NCBI RefSeq assembly: GCF_000730665.1 | Contig: NZ_BBIV01000002.1 | Location: 124,001 to 188,000 of the forward strand | DNA: 64,000 nucleotides | From: Pseudomonas plecoglossicida NBRC 103162 = DSM 15088 | GTDB lineage: Bacteria > Pseudomonadota > Gammaproteobacteria > Pseudomonadales > Pseudomonadaceae | Direction: 5' to 3' | Shown here: piece by piece, positions 36,264 to 44,663 of the stretch | Position numbering within the stretch: position 1 is the first letter of the stretch | How the letters are laid out: each line of letters starts with the position of its first letter | Made by a program: the position numbers and the translations under genes | Notes under the pieces: generated by a model | Seen by the model: only the letters and a program-made list of their open reading frames with translations | Databases searched by the model: none | What the model was told of the DNA's origin: nothing

Positions 36264-37874
36264 ATGTTTGGTTCCAACGACGACAAAAAAGCGCCGGCCG
36301 AGGCTGGCGAGAAAAAAGGCCTGTTCAGCTGGTTTCGCAAGAAGCCGCAGCAACCTGTCGCCGAACAGCCACCCGTAGCTGATGCTCAAGCTGCCGAGCC
36401 CGTAGTTGCGCAGCCCACCGTCGAGCAGCCCGCAGCCGCTCCGGCAGAGCCGCCGGTTGCCCAGGCCCCTGAGGCGCCTGCTGTCGCCGAGGCACCGCGT
36501 GGTGCCGAGCCGGAACCGGTCGCGGTTGTCGAGCCTGAACCGATCGCGATTGCTGAACCTGAGCCGCTCGCGGTCCCTGAGCCTGAGCCAGCCATCATCC
36601 CTGAGCCGGCCGCCCCCCTTGAGCCTGTACCGCAGGCCCCTGTGGGCGCCGGCTTGCCCGCGCAAGCGGCACCTGTCCAGGTACAGGTCGAGACCCCGGC
36701 ACCGGTCGTTGTGGTCCCGGAAATCCCGGTTGCCCCTCCGGTCGAGCCTCCCGTCAGCAACCTGGTCCTGCCGGTTGCCGAGGAACCTGTCGCGCTGGTG
36801 CCGGACCTCGAGCCCAAGGCGCCGCCGGCGATCCCCGAGCGTCCTGCGCCGGAGCCCGTCGCTGTCGTAGCCCCAGCCCCGGCAGTGGTCGAGCCCGAGC
36901 CAACCCCGGTGGTTGCAGCGTCTGCCACCGCCGAACAGGCCAAGCCCGGTTTCTTCGCCCGCCTCAAGCAAGGGCTGTCGAAGACCAGTGCCAGCATCGG
37001 CGAAGGCATGGCCAGCCTGTTCCTGGGCAAGAAAGTCATCGACGACGACCTGCTCGACGACATCGAGACCCGTCTGCTGACAGCCGACGTCGGCGTGGAA
37101 GCCACCTCGGCCATCGTCCAGAACCTGACCCAGAAGGTCGCCCGCAAGCAACTGGCCGACGCTGACGCCCTCTTCAAGTCGCTGCAGGAAGAACTGGCCG
37201 CATTGCTGCGCCCGGTCGAGCAGCCGCTGAAAGTCGAAGCAACCAACAAGCCTTACGTCATCCTCGTGGTAGGCGTGAACGGCGCTGGCAAGACCACCAC
37301 CATCGGCAAGCTGGCCAAGAAGCTGCAGCTCGAGGGCAAGAAGGTCATGCTGGCTGCGGGTGACACTTTCCGTGCCGCCGCCGTCGAGCAGCTGCAGGTG
37401 TGGGGCGAGCGCAACCACATCCCGGTGATTGCCCAGCACACCGGCGCCGACTCCGCTTCGGTGATCTTCGATGCCGTGCAGGCCGCCAAGGCCCGTGGCG
37501 TCGATGTGCTGATCGCCGACACCGCCGGTCGCCTGCACACCAAGGACAACTTGATGGAAGAGCTGAAGAAGGTCCGTCGGGTGATCGGCAAGCTCGATGC
37601 CGAGGCGCCGCACGAGGTGCTGCTGGTACTCGACGCCGGTACCGGGCAGAACGCCATCAGCCAGGCCAAGTACTTCAACCAGAGCGTCGAGCTGACCGGC
37701 CTGGCCCTGACCAAGCTGGACGGCACCGCCAAGGGCGGCGTGATCTTCGCCCTGGCCAAGCAGTTCAACATCCCGATCCGCTTCATCGGTGTCGGTGAAG
37801 GCATTGACGACCTGCGCACCTTTGAAGCCGAGCCGTTCGTCAAGGCTCTGTTTGCCGAGCGAGAGCATCCATGA
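36264..37874 (+). CDS. ftsY: Signal recognition particle receptor FtsY
   Basis: This 536-residue GTPase docks ribosome-SRP complexes at the inner membrane. A basic start (KKGLFSWFRKKPQQ) is followed by a very long Pro/Glu/Ala/Val-rich acidic A domain (about 30-215). Then come the N domain (FFARLKQGLSKTSASIGEG) and the G domain with VNGAGKTTTIGKL (about 338-350), DTFRAAAVEQL, DTAGR and TKLDGTAKGG. The A domain contains the peptide PVGAGLPA, encoded by a stretch matching the genomic REP sequence, so a REP seems to have been taken into the coding region. The stop overlaps ftsE (ATGA), giving a coupled ftsY-ftsE-ftsX operon. Confidence 0.96.
   Translation: MFGSNDDKKAPAEAGEKKGLFSWFRKKPQQPVAEQPPVADAQAAEPVVAQPTVEQPAAAPAEPPVAQAPEAPAVAEAPRGAEPEPVAVVEPEPIAIAEPEPLAVPEPEPAIIPEPAAPLEPVPQAPVGAGLPAQAAPVQVQVETPAPVVVVPEIPVAPPVEPPVSNLVLPVAEEPVALVPDLEPKAPPAIPERPAPEPVAVVAPAPAVVEPEPTPVVAASATAEQAKPGFFARLKQGLSKTSASIGEGMASLFLGKKVIDDDLLDDIETRLLTADVGVEATSAIVQNLTQKVARKQLADADALFKSLQEELAALLRPVEQPLKVEATNKPYVILVVGVNGAGKTTTIGKLAKKLQLEGKKVMLAAGDTFRAAAVEQLQVWGERNHIPVIAQHTGADSASVIFDAVQAAKARGVDVLIADTAGRLHTKDNLMEELKKVRRVIGKLDAEAPHEVLLVLDAGTGQNAISQAKYFNQSVELTGLALTKLDGTAKGGVIFALAKQFNIPIRFIGVGEGIDDLRTFEAEPFVKALFAEREHP
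36637..36662 (+). repeat. REP-derived sequence inside the ftsY coding region
   Basis: Bases 36637-36662 match the intergenic REP sequence (CCCCTGTGGGAGCCGGCTTG and onwards) at 24 of 26 positions. Here they are translated in frame as PVGAGLPA within the low-complexity A domain of FtsY (residues about 126-133). Confidence 0.6.
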
Positions 37875-38542
37875 TCCGATTCGAACAGGTTGCCAAGCGC
37901 TATCCCAACGGCCATGTCGGCTTGCATGAGCTGAGTTTCCGGGCGCGCCGGGGCGAATTCCTGTTCGTCACCGGCCATTCCGGTGCCGGCAAGAGCACCT
38001 TGCTGCGCCTGCTGCTGGCCATGGAACGACCGACCAGCGGCAAGCTGCTGCTGGCCGGGCAGGACCTGGGGCAGATCAGCAATGCGCAGATCCCCTTCCT
38101 GCGCCGGCAGATCGGGGTGGTGTTCCAGAACCATCAGCTGCTGTTCGACCGCACGGTGTTCAACAACATTGCCTTGCCGCTGCAGATTCTCGGGCTGTCC
38201 AAGGCCGAGATCGCCAAGCGTGTGGACTCGGCCCTGGAGCGGGTCTCGCTGTCCGACAAGGGCGACCTGTTCCCGGCCGACCTGTCCACGGGGCAGCAGC
38301 AGCGGGTCGGTATCGCCCGTGCCATCGTGCACCAGCCAGCCTTGCTGTTGGCCGACGAACCCACCGGTAACCTTGACCCGCGCCTGGCCGCGGAAATCAT
38401 GGGCGTGTTCGAAGACATCAACCGGCTGGGCACCACGGTATTGATTGCCAGCCACGACCTGGCACTGATCGCGCGCATGCGCCACCGCATGCTGACCTTG
38501 CAGCGCGGCCGTCTGATCGGCGATGGGGAGGCCGGGCAATGA
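37871..38542 (+). CDS. ftsE: Cell division ATP-binding protein FtsE
   Basis: This 223-residue ABC ATPase partners with FtsX and, through it, activates peptidoglycan hydrolases at the division septum. Walker A is GHSGAGKST (about 36-44), the signature LSTGQQQR (about 138-145), Walker B LLLADEPT (about 158-165), and the His loop ASHDL. The ATG overlaps the ftsY TGA (ATGA), and the ftsE TGA likewise overlaps the ftsX ATG. Length is standard for FtsE. Confidence 0.97.
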   Translation: MIRFEQVAKRYPNGHVGLHELSFRARRGEFLFVTGHSGAGKSTLLRLLLAMERPTSGKLLLAGQDLGQISNAQIPFLRRQIGVVFQNHQLLFDRTVFNNIALPLQILGLSKAEIAKRVDSALERVSLSDKGDLFPADLSTGQQQRVGIARAIVHQPALLLADEPTGNLDPRLAAEIMGVFEDINRLGTTVLIASHDLALIARMRHRMLTLQRGRLIGDGEAGQ

Positions 38543-39567
38543 GCAATGCACGTACACCAAAAGTCTCCGAACGGGTGGCGCCGAAGGCTGCCGACGTGCA
38601 GCCCGCGAAGAAAAAGCGCGGCGAACATGACGATGACGGTCCGGACTTCCGTACCCTCTTGCAGGCCTGGCTGGAAAGCCACCGCGCCAGCCTGGCCGAT
38701 AGCCTGCGGCGCCTGGGCAAGCAGCCGATCGGCAGCTTCTTCACCTGTCTGGTGATGGCGGTCGCCTTGAGCATGCCCATGGGCTTGTCGCTGTTGCTGA
38801 AGAACGTCGAGAAGCTGGGCGGCTCCTGGCAGCGCGCGGCGCAGATATCGCTGTACCTGAAGCTCGACGCGAGCAGCAAGGAAGGCGAGGCCCTGCGCGA
38901 AGAGATCAAGGGCATGCCGGGTGTGGCGGATGCCCAGTACGTCAGTCGCGAGCAGGCACTCGAGGAGTTCCAGCAGCAGTCCGGACTGGGCGAAGCCCTG
39001 CGCGAGCTGCCTGACAACCCCTTGCCAGGCGTGGTGGTGGTGACACCGACCGAAGTCGACAAGCCGGCACTCGATGCGTTGCGCCAACGCCTGTCGGAAC
39101 TGCCGCGGGTGGAGAATGCGCAACTTGACCTGGTGTGGGTCGAGCGCCTGGCGGCGATCCTCAAACTGGGCGACCGGTTCGTGTTCGGGCTCGCGGTCAT
39201 GCTGATTTCGGCCTTGCTGTTAGTAATCGGTAACACAATTCGTCTACATATTGAAAACCGCCGGGTCGAGATCGAGGTGATCAAGCTGGTAGGTGGCACC
39301 GACAGCTACGTACGGCGGCCATTCCTGTACATGGGGGCCTTGTACGGCCTGGGTGCGGGCGTGCTGGCCTGGGGTATCCTGGCGTTTGGCCTGAACTGGC
39401 TGAACGAGGCCGTGGTAGGGCTTTCCGGGCTGTATGACAGCGACTTCGCCCTGGCCGGGGTGCCGGCAGCCGATGGTCTGTCGCTCTTGATCGGGGCGGT
39501 GCTGTTGGGGTATATCGGTGCATGGATCGCGGTGGCCCGTCACTTGAACGAACTGGCACCACGATAG
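38539..39567 (+). CDS. ftsX: Cell division protein FtsX
   Basis: This 342-residue inner-membrane protein has a cytoplasmic N-terminal tail rich in Lys/Arg (about 1-60). A first helix follows near 73-92, then a periplasmic loop domain (about 95-205), and three C-terminal helices (about 215-235, 262-285, 312-335). This is the type VII ABC permease layout of FtsX. The loop between helices reads VYSREQALEEFQQQSG-like sequence, which contacts septal hydrolase activators. The start is coupled to ftsE. The next gene, rpoH, is 112 bases on with its own promoter signals. Confidence 0.95.
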   Translation: MSNARTPKVSERVAPKAADVQPAKKKRGEHDDDGPDFRTLLQAWLESHRASLADSLRRLGKQPIGSFFTCLVMAVALSMPMGLSLLLKNVEKLGGSWQRAAQISLYLKLDASSKEGEALREEIKGMPGVADAQYVSREQALEEFQQQSGLGEALRELPDNPLPGVVVVTPTEVDKPALDALRQRLSELPRVENAQLDLVWVERLAAILKLGDRFVFGLAVMLISALLLVIGNTIRLHIENRRVEIEVIKLVGGTDSYVRRPFLYMGALYGLGAGVLAWGILAFGLNWLNEAVVGLSGLYDSDFALAGVPAADGLSLLIGAVLLGYIGAWIAVARHLNELAPR

Positions 39568-39604
39568 TTTTTTCTGTGCCAGCATTGACATTTTTTTCAT
39601 TTTG

Positions 39605-39631
39605 GAACTTGTACCGTCGTTCCGGGTCAAT
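39605..39631 (+). promoter_or_regulatory. Candidate sigma-E (AlgU) type promoter of rpoH
   Basis: GGAACTT at 39604-39610 followed after 16 bases by TCAAT at 39627-39631, close to the extracytoplasmic stress consensus (GGAACTT, 15-17 bases, TCAAA/TCTGA). A TTGACA at 39585-39590 could be the -35 of a separate housekeeping promoter. Control of rpoH by sigma-E is established in other gamma-proteobacteria. Confidence 0.55.
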
Positions 39632-39679
39632 GTTGGCAGCGCCCACAAGGTGCGAGTTTTGTAAGTCGGAGGTTCTTGA

Positions 39680-40534
39680 ATGACCACATCGTTGCAACCT
39701 GCCTATGCCCTGGTTCCTGGTGCAAACCTGGAAGCCTACGTGCACACGGTCAACAGCATCCCGCTGCTGTCTGTCGAGCAGGAGCGTGATCTGGCCGAGC
39801 GTCTCTACTATGAGCAGGATCTCGAGGCCGCTCGGCAAATGGTGATGGCCCACCTGCGTTTCGTCGTACATATCGCGCGTAGCTATGCAGGCTACGGGCT
39901 GGCCCAGGCCGACCTGATCCAGGAAGGCAACGTCGGCCTGATGAAGGCAGTCAAGCGCTTCAACCCGGAAATGGGTGTGCGCCTGGTGTCCTTCGCCGTG
40001 CACTGGATCAAGGCAGAAATTCACGAGTTCATCCTGCGCAACTGGCGCATCGTCAAGGTGGCCACCACCAAGGCCCAGCGCAAGCTGTTCTTCAACCTGC
40101 GCAGCCAGAAGAAGCGTCTGGCCTGGCTGAACAATGACGAAGTACATCGCGTGGCGGAAAGCCTTGGCGTCGAGCCACGTGAAGTGCGCGAGATGGAAAG
40201 CCGCCTGAGCGGCCAGGACATGGCCTTCGACCCGGCAGCCGAAGCGGATGACGACAGCGCCTTCCAGTCGCCTGCGCACTACCTGGAAGACCATCGCTAC
40301 GACCCGGCCGTGCAGCTCGAAGACGCCGACTGGAGCGACAACTCCACCAGCAACCTGCATGTAGCACTGCAAGGGCTGGATGACCGCAGCCGTGACATCC
40401 TCTACCAGCGCTGGTTGGCCGAGGAAAAAGCGACTTTGCATGAGCTGGCGGACAAGTACAGCGTTTCGGCCGAGCGTATTCGTCAGCTGGAGAAGAACGC
40501 GATGAACAAGGTCAAGGCGTTGATTGCCATCTGA
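39680..40534 (+). CDS. rpoH: RNA polymerase heat-shock sigma factor RpoH (sigma-32)
   Basis: This 284-residue sigma factor directs transcription of heat-shock chaperone and protease genes. Region 2 is clear: [30 protein letters not shown] is shared with sigma-70 proteins, followed by [15 protein letters not shown]. The RpoH box [13 protein letters not shown] lies at about residues 133-145. Region 4 ends with [21 protein letters not shown], the -35 binding helix-turn-helix. A GGAGG ribosome site sits just upstream. It follows ftsX, as in most gamma-proteobacteria, and is followed by a hairpin terminator. Confidence 0.97.
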   Translation: MTTSLQPAYALVPGANLEAYVHTVNSIPLLSVEQERDLAERLYYEQDLEAARQMVMAHLRFVVHIARSYAGYGLAQADLIQEGNVGLMKAVKRFNPEMGVRLVSFAVHWIKAEIHEFILRNWRIVKVATTKAQRKLFFNLRSQKKRLAWLNNDEVHRVAESLGVEPREVREMESRLSGQDMAFDPAAEADDDSAFQSPAHYLEDHRYDPAVQLEDADWSDNSTSNLHVALQGLDDRSRDILYQRWLAEEKATLHELADKYSVSAERIRQLEKNAMNKVKALIAI

Positions 40535-40556
40535 CCACTGCTTGGCTGTACTGAGA

Positions 40557-40588
40557 AGCCGCTGGCCTGAAGAGGGTTGGCGGCTTTT
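40557..40588 (+). terminator. Rho-independent terminator after rpoH
   Basis: Stem AGCCGCTGGCC / GGTTGGCGGCT (with G-U pairs) and a short loop, followed by TTTT. Confidence 0.6.
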
Positions 40589-40607
40589 CTATTTGCATGG
40601 GCTTTAC

Positions 40608-40648
40608 TGGCCCTATCGCCGCGGTTCGTCGCCACGGCGATAGGGCCA
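40608..40648. repeat. REP-related palindrome
   Basis: Perfect 14-bp arms TGGCCCTATCGCCG / CGGCGATAGGGCCA around a 13-base centre, between convergent rpoH and mtgA. The outer part matches the REP flank; the REP core is altered. Confidence 0.6.
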
Positions 40649-40667
40649 GAACAATCAGAAAATCAGC

Positions 40668-41378
40668 TCAAGGCCTGCGCGAAGCATTCAACTGCACCAG
40701 GTAGCTCGGCCCGCCCAGCTGGCTCATCTGCCGGCGAATCCAGCCTGCCCGGCTGGCCACATAGGCGCTTGGTTTGCTGGCGCTCCACTTGATCGGGCTG
40801 GGCAGCACGGCAGCCAATTGCGCCGCCTGCTGTCGATTCAGCCGGCTGGCATCGATGCCGAAGTGATAGCGCGCTGCAGCCTGGGCGCCGAAAACCCCTT
40901 TGCCCCACTCTGCACTGTTCAGGTAGACCTCGAGGATGCGCTCCTTCGACCACAACAGTTCGATCAGCGCCGTGAACCAGGCTTCCAGACCCTTGCGCAA
41001 CCAGCTGCGCCCGGACCACAGGAACAGGTTCTTGGCCACCTGTTGGGTCAGCGTGCTGGCGCCGCGAATGCTGCCACCGCGCTCGTTGAAGGCCAGCGCG
41101 GCCTGGATGGCCGGGATGTCGAAGCCCCAGTGATAGGCGAATTTCTGGTCCTCTCCGGCGATGACCGCGACCTTGAGTTCGTCGGAGATGTTCTCCCACG
41201 GTTCCCAGTCGCGCTGCAGGTCGATCGATTCGCCGCTTACCCACGACTGCACCTTGCGCTCCACCATCAACGCCGTGCCAGGTGGCGGCACCCAGCGAAA
41301 CACCAGCACCAGCACGATGCTGCCGGCAGCGAACCAGAGCAGGGCGCGGGCGAAGCGGCGAATGAGGGATGAAAGCAT
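40668..41378 (-). CDS. mtgA: Monofunctional biosynthetic peptidoglycan transglycosylase
   Basis: This enzyme of about 236 residues polymerises lipid II glycan strands. A single N-terminal membrane anchor (about residues 7-29) precedes the GT51 domain. The catalytic Glu lies in VIAGEDQKFAYHWGFD (about 85-100), followed by GASTLTQQVAKNLFLW (about 121-136) and the second acidic region ILEVYLNSAEWG. It has no transpeptidase domain, unlike PBP1a encoded later in the window. ATG 41378 (MLSSLIRRFA) is chosen over the frame's upstream ATG at 41444, which would overlap the start of the divergent DUF423 gene. Confidence 0.94.
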   Translation of the reverse strand: MLSSLIRRFARALLWFAAGSIVLVLVFRWVPPPGTALMVERKVQSWVSGESIDLQRDWEPWENISDELKVAVIAGEDQKFAYHWGFDIPAIQAALAFNERGGSIRGASTLTQQVAKNLFLWSGRSWLRKGLEAWFTALIELLWSKERILEVYLNSAEWGKGVFGAQAAARYHFGIDASRLNRQQAAQLAAVLPSPIKWSASKPSAYVASRAGWIRRQMSQLGGPSYLVQLNASRRP

Positions 41379-41442
41379 GGTGATGGCTTGGCCGGACCAG
41401 TGGAAGGGGCCATTATACAGACCCGATCCAAGGAGTCGTCCC

Positions 41443-41814
41443 ATGCTTCGCAGCTTCCTGATGCTCGCCGCCTTTTTTGGTTTTACCGGTGTCGCCTTGG
41501 GCGCGTTCGCCGCGCACGGGTTGAAAAACCGCCTGTCAGCCGACTACCTGGCGATCTTTCAGACCGGTGTCACCTACCAGTTGGTGCATGCCCTGGCGAT
41601 CTTCGGTGTGGCGGTGCTGGCAGCGCATCTGCCGGGGCGACTGGTGGGCTGGGCAGGCGGCCTGTTCGCCCTGGGCATCGTGCTGTTCTCGGGCAGCCTG
41701 TACCTGCTGACCCTCAGCAGCATTGGCAAGTTGGGCATCATCACCCCGATTGGCGGCCTGTGCTTCCTTGCCGGTTGGTTGTGCCTGGGGCTGGCAGCCT
41801 GGCGCCTGGGCTGA
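41443..41814 (+). CDS. DUF423 (YgdD-like) small membrane protein
   Basis: This 123-residue inner-membrane protein has four hydrophobic helices. The DUF423 signature GAFAAHGL appears near residues 20-27, with QTGVTYQLVHALAIF further on. AAGGAG lies seven bases upstream of ATG 41443. It is divergent from mtgA. No function is established for the family. Confidence 0.88.
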   Translation: MLRSFLMLAAFFGFTGVALGAFAAHGLKNRLSADYLAIFQTGVTYQLVHALAIFGVAVLAAHLPGRLVGWAGGLFALGIVLFSGSLYLLTLSSIGKLGIITPIGGLCFLAGWLCLGLAAWRLG

Positions 41815-41916
41815 CCAAACGGTCCACAATCGCGACTAATGGCGCCCGCCACCCTTGGGTAAACGCGTTGATCGGCGCTAGAATGCGGGCCCCAAAGAAC
41901 AATGGTGGCCGTGCGC

Positions 41917-42117
41917 ATGCGCATTCAACTGAACGGTGAACCTTACGAAGTGCCCGCTGGCGAAAGCGTCGCGGCCTTGCTGACGCGCCTGGAACTGACC
42001 GGGCGCCGGGTCGCGGTGGAACTCAACCTGGACATCGTGCCACGTAGCCAGCACGACAGCACGCAGCTGAGCGAAGGCGACCAGGTCGAAGTGGTCCACG
42101 CCATCGGTGGCGGTTGA
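41917..42117 (+). CDS. thiS: Sulfur carrier protein ThiS
   Basis: This 66-residue ubiquitin-like protein carries sulfur as a C-terminal thiocarboxylate for assembly of the thiazole ring of thiamine. The fold pattern [20 protein letters not shown] is followed by the C terminus [10 protein letters not shown], ending in the needed Gly-Gly. I chose ATG 41917; the frame also has ATG 41902, five codons earlier. It is 53 bases before thiG, and the two form a thiS-thiG operon. Confidence 0.93.
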   Translation: MRIQLNGEPYEVPAGESVAALLTRLELTGRRVAVELNLDIVPRSQHDSTQLSEGDQVEVVHAIGGG

Positions 42118-42170
42118 TTCCGTCCCGGCGATTAACCTGCAGCCCAGCAACCTTTTCCCGAGGAACAACG

Positions 42171-42965
42171 ATGAGCAACGTTCGTAGCGACAAGCCCTTT
42201 ACCCTGGCCGGACGCACTTTCCAGTCGCGCCTGCTGGTCGGCACCGGCAAGTACCGTGACATGGAAGAAACCCGCCTGGCCATCGAGGCCTCGGGTGCTG
42301 AAATCGTCACCGTCGCCGTGCGCCGCACCAACCTCGGCCAGAACCCAGGCGAGCCGAACCTGCTCGACGTGTTGCCGCCGGATCGCTACACCATCCTGCC
42401 GAACACCGCCGGCTGCTATGACGCGGTCGAAGCCGTGCGCACCTGTCGCCTGGCCCGTGAGCTGCTCGATGGCCACAACCTGGTCAAGCTGGAAGTTTTG
42501 GCCGACCAGAAAACCCTGTTCCCCAACGTGATCGAAACCCTCAAGGCTGCCGAAGTGCTGGTCAAGGACGGTTTCGACGTGATGGTCTACACCAGCGATG
42601 ACCCGATCATTGCCCGTCAGCTGGCCGAAGCCGGCTGCATTGCGGTGATGCCGCTGGCCGGCCTGATCGGCACCGGCCTGGGTATCTGCAACCCGTACAA
42701 CCTGCAGATCATCCTGGAAGAGTCCAAGGTGCCGGTGCTGGTCGACGCCGGTGTAGGTACCGCCTCCGATGCCACCATCGCCATGGAAATGGGCTGCGAA
42801 GCCGTGCTGATGAACTCGGCCATCGCCCACGCCCAGCAGCCGGTGCTGATGGCCGAGGCCATGAAGCACGCCATCGTTGCCGGCCGCATGGCCTACCTGG
42901 CCGGGCGCATGCCGAAGAAACTCTATGCCAGCGCCTCTTCGCCGCTGGATGGTCTGATCAAGTAA
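42171..42965 (+). CDS. thiG: Thiazole synthase ThiG
   Basis: This 264-residue TIM-barrel enzyme makes the thiazole phosphate of thiamine from deoxyxylulose phosphate, dehydroglycine and ThiS-thiocarboxylate. The Schiff-base Lys is in [17 protein letters not shown] (about 104-120). [11 protein letters not shown] and [18 protein letters not shown] (about 191-208) bind the phosphate and form the active-site rim. AGGAACAACG precedes ATG 42171. It is followed nine bases later by trmB, which is probably read from the same transcript. Confidence 0.96.
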   Translation: MSNVRSDKPFTLAGRTFQSRLLVGTGKYRDMEETRLAIEASGAEIVTVAVRRTNLGQNPGEPNLLDVLPPDRYTILPNTAGCYDAVEAVRTCRLARELLDGHNLVKLEVLADQKTLFPNVIETLKAAEVLVKDGFDVMVYTSDDPIIARQLAEAGCIAVMPLAGLIGTGLGICNPYNLQIILEESKVPVLVDAGVGTASDATIAMEMGCEAVLMNSAIAHAQQPVLMAEAMKHAIVAGRMAYLAGRMPKKLYASASSPLDGLIK

Positions 42966-42974
42966 GAGCCCCCG

Positions 42975-43697
42975 ATGACTGAACCGCAAGATACGCCGAC
43001 CACCCCTGACGGCGAAGCGCGCCCTCACCGCCGCATCAAGAGCTTCGTGATGCGCGCAGGGCGCATGACCGAAGGCCAGCAACGCGGCCTGGACCAGGGC
43101 GGCCCGCTGTACATCCTGCCGCTGGCCGACAGCCCGGTGGACTACGACCAGGTGTTTGGCCGTTCGGCGCCACGTACCCTGGAGATCGGTTTCGGCATGG
43201 GGCATTCCCTGCTGGAGATGGCCGCCGCCGCGCCGGAGCTGGACTTCATCGGTGTCGAAGTGCACCGTCCGGGTGTAGGCGCACTGCTCAACGGCGTGCT
43301 GACCCAGGGTCTGAAGAACCTGCGGGTATACGATTGCGACGCCATCGAAGTGCTCAACCGCTGCGTGGCCGACAACAGCCTCGACCGCTTGATGCTGTTC
43401 TTCCCCGACCCGTGGCACAAGGCGCGCCATCACAAGCGCCGCATCGTGCAGCTGGCGTTTGCCGAGCTGGTACGGCGCAAGCTCAAGCCGGGCGGCGTGT
43501 TCCACATGGCGACCGACTGGGAGCCGTATGCCGAGTACATGCTGGAAGTGATGAGCGCTGCGCCGGGTTACCGTAACCAGGCGGCGGATGGGGCCTACGT
43601 GCCGCGTCCGGAAGAACGGCCGATCACCAAGTTCGAGCGCCGTGGTGAGCGCTTGGGGCATGGCGTCTGGGATCTGAAGTTCGAGAAGGTGGACTGA
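42975..43697 (+). CDS. trmB: tRNA (guanine46-N7)-methyltransferase
   Basis: This 240-residue SAM-dependent enzyme makes m7G46 in the tRNA variable loop. The family segments are [17 protein letters not shown] (SAM binding, about 70-86), [16 protein letters not shown], and [17 protein letters not shown] (catalytic, about 138-154). A C-terminal [17 protein letters not shown] matches the family end. It is the last gene of the thiS-thiG-trmB run and is followed by a strong terminator. Confidence 0.96.
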   Translation: MTEPQDTPTTPDGEARPHRRIKSFVMRAGRMTEGQQRGLDQGGPLYILPLADSPVDYDQVFGRSAPRTLEIGFGMGHSLLEMAAAAPELDFIGVEVHRPGVGALLNGVLTQGLKNLRVYDCDAIEVLNRCVADNSLDRLMLFFPDPWHKARHHKRRIVQLAFAELVRRKLKPGGVFHMATDWEPYAEYMLEVMSAAPGYRNQAADGAYVPRPEERPITKFERRGERLGHGVWDLKFEKVD

Positions 43698-43746
43698 TTG
43701 GCTGTTTGAGCCCGTCGTGCCGCGAGAGCCTGCAGAAATGCAGGCG

Positions 43747-43779
43747 AAAAAAAACCGCCTTGAGAAGGGCGGTTTTTTT
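43747..43779 (+). terminator. Rho-independent terminator after trmB
   Basis: A-run, stem AACCGCC / GGCGGTT with an eight-base loop, then seven T. Strong intrinsic terminator. Confidence 0.88.
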
Positions 43780-43817
43780 ATTGAAGCGAAAAGGTTGAGA
43801 GCCATTCGCTTCGGACT

Positions 43818-43837
43818 TTCACTGAAAGATCCACACG
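43818..43837. repeat. 20-bp direct repeat, copy 1
   Basis: TTCACTGAAAGATCCACACG, identical to 44073-44092, 255 bases apart. Confidence 0.85.
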
Positions 43838-43974
43838 GTGTCGAGATCATAGGTAGCGTCAGGCGATGCGTCAATGTCCCGAAACATGTCGCATTACGTG
43901 TGTCGGCGCTGTTAACAGTCTAAAAGCGCCAATCGCAGTATCAGTGCGCCGCTCACGTGTGGAGCTGTTCAGTG

Positions 43975-44166
43975 ATGGGCCGGTTAGAAGAAGAATTTTG
44001 CTTTCCGGCCCCTTCGACACGGCTTGAGAACCGTGCCGGTGATTGCTTTCGAAGGGCCATTAGCCCGGCCACTTCACTGAAAGATCCACACGATTTTTCG
44101 AAGGCATCGAAGTACCGGTTAGATGCTGGAAGATTGGCCCGCCAACACGGAGGCCATGGCATATGA
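43975..44166 (+). CDS. Possible small ORF (63 aa), coupled to the next small ORF
   Basis: ATG 43975 has GGAG ten bases upstream. The frame encodes 63 residues (MGRLEEEFCFPAPSTRLEN at the start, RLARQHGGHGI at the end). Its stop overlaps the start of the next ORF as ATGA, the usual coupling signature. It reads through the second copy of the 20-bp repeat and through a hairpin, so it may instead be an untranslated structured leader. No family recognised. Confidence 0.25.
   Translation: MGRLEEEFCFPAPSTRLENRAGDCFRRAISPATSLKDPHDFSKASKYRLDAGRLARQHGGHGI
44073..44092. repeat. 20-bp direct repeat, copy 2
   Basis: Second copy of TTCACTGAAAGATCCACACG, 71 bases before the 36-aa ORF. Confidence 0.85.
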
Positions 44167-44273
44167 AGCGTCTGCTTGATGCGCTGAGCCGCGTTTGGAA
44201 ACTCATCCGGATCTTGTTTGTACTCAAGACCGTTCGGGACTTCATGCGCGATCACTTCGACGATACCCAGTAA
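44163..44273 (+). CDS. Small protein, 36 residues, basic amphipathic/hydrophobic
   Basis: ATG 44163 is preceded by CGGAGG nine bases upstream, an excellent ribosome site. The product starts MKRLLDALSRVWKLIRILFV and continues LKTVRDFMRDHFDDTQ. It is basic and hydrophobic in the first 24 residues and acidic at the end, so a membrane-binding helix is plausible. A clear terminator starts 21 bases after the stop, so this looks like a real short transcript. No known family. It could be a small membrane protein or a type I toxin-like peptide; neither is shown. Confidence 0.5.
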   Translation: MKRLLDALSRVWKLIRILFVLKTVRDFMRDHFDDTQ

Positions 44274-44293
44274 GGGCTAGTCAGGTGGTAGGG

Positions 44294-44320
44294 CTGCCCT
44301 GGTTCTCCGGGGCAGTTTTT
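44294..44320 (+). terminator. Rho-independent terminator after the 36-aa ORF
   Basis: Nine-base stem CTGCCCTGG / CCGGGGCAG (one G-U pair) with a four-base loop, followed by TTTTT. Confidence 0.8.
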
Positions 44321-44327
44321 AGCAATC

Positions 44328-44654
44328 TCACCCCCGCCGATCGGCCACCACGCCAATCAACACCAGTACCACCAACAACACCGGTGCCAGCGCATAGTTG
44401 TTGAACTGGCTCAGCCCCTTCACCACCCAAGGCGTGGCATAGATCAACGCCGCACCGCTGCCGATCATCACCAGCAGGGCCATGAACGGCACGCGCAGGG
44501 CGCCTGCCAGGCCGCCCAGGCGTTGTTCCACCCAGGCCTTGATATCGGTGCCGAACAGCACCAGCAGGCAGCCTACCAGGGCCAGGGAAATCTCCGACAG
44601 GTTGCTACGGCTCCAGCGGGAAACCGTGGCCAGCAGATCAAGTACCAGATCCAT
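44328..44654 (-). CDS. DUF3392 membrane protein
   Basis: This 108-residue inner-membrane protein has three hydrophobic helices (about 20-36, 55-75, 86-103) separated by KAWVEQRLGGLAGALR. This matches the short DUF3392 proteins of Pseudomonas and Vibrio. ATG 44654 lies ten bases after the hemW stop on the same strand, so it is likely the last gene of the rdgB-hemW transcript. Function unknown. Confidence 0.8.
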   Translation of the reverse strand: MDLVLDLLATVSRWSRSNLSEISLALVGCLLVLFGTDIKAWVEQRLGGLAGALRVPFMALLVMIGSGAALIYATPWVVKGLSQFNNYALAPVLLVVLVLIGVVADRRG

Positions 44655-44663
44655 GGGTCATCC

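Larger units (their letters stand above)
43783..44162. other. Structured non-core region with 20-bp direct repeat
   Basis: Between the trmB terminator and the 36-aa ORF there is no recognised gene. It contains a hairpin with arms GAAGCGAA/TTCGCTTC (43783-43790, 43805-43812), a 20-base direct repeat TTCACTGAAAGATCCACACG at 43818-43837 and 44073-44092, and a second hairpin with arms CACGG/CCGTG near 44021-44040. Both repeat copies can be read as SLKDPH in open frames. The region could hold a small RNA, decayed genes or a short operon. Confidence 0.5.

Noticed and set aside
36090..37868. 592-aa open frame antisense to ftsY
   Set aside because: Low-complexity shadow of the Pro/Glu-rich FtsY linker; no start or family support.
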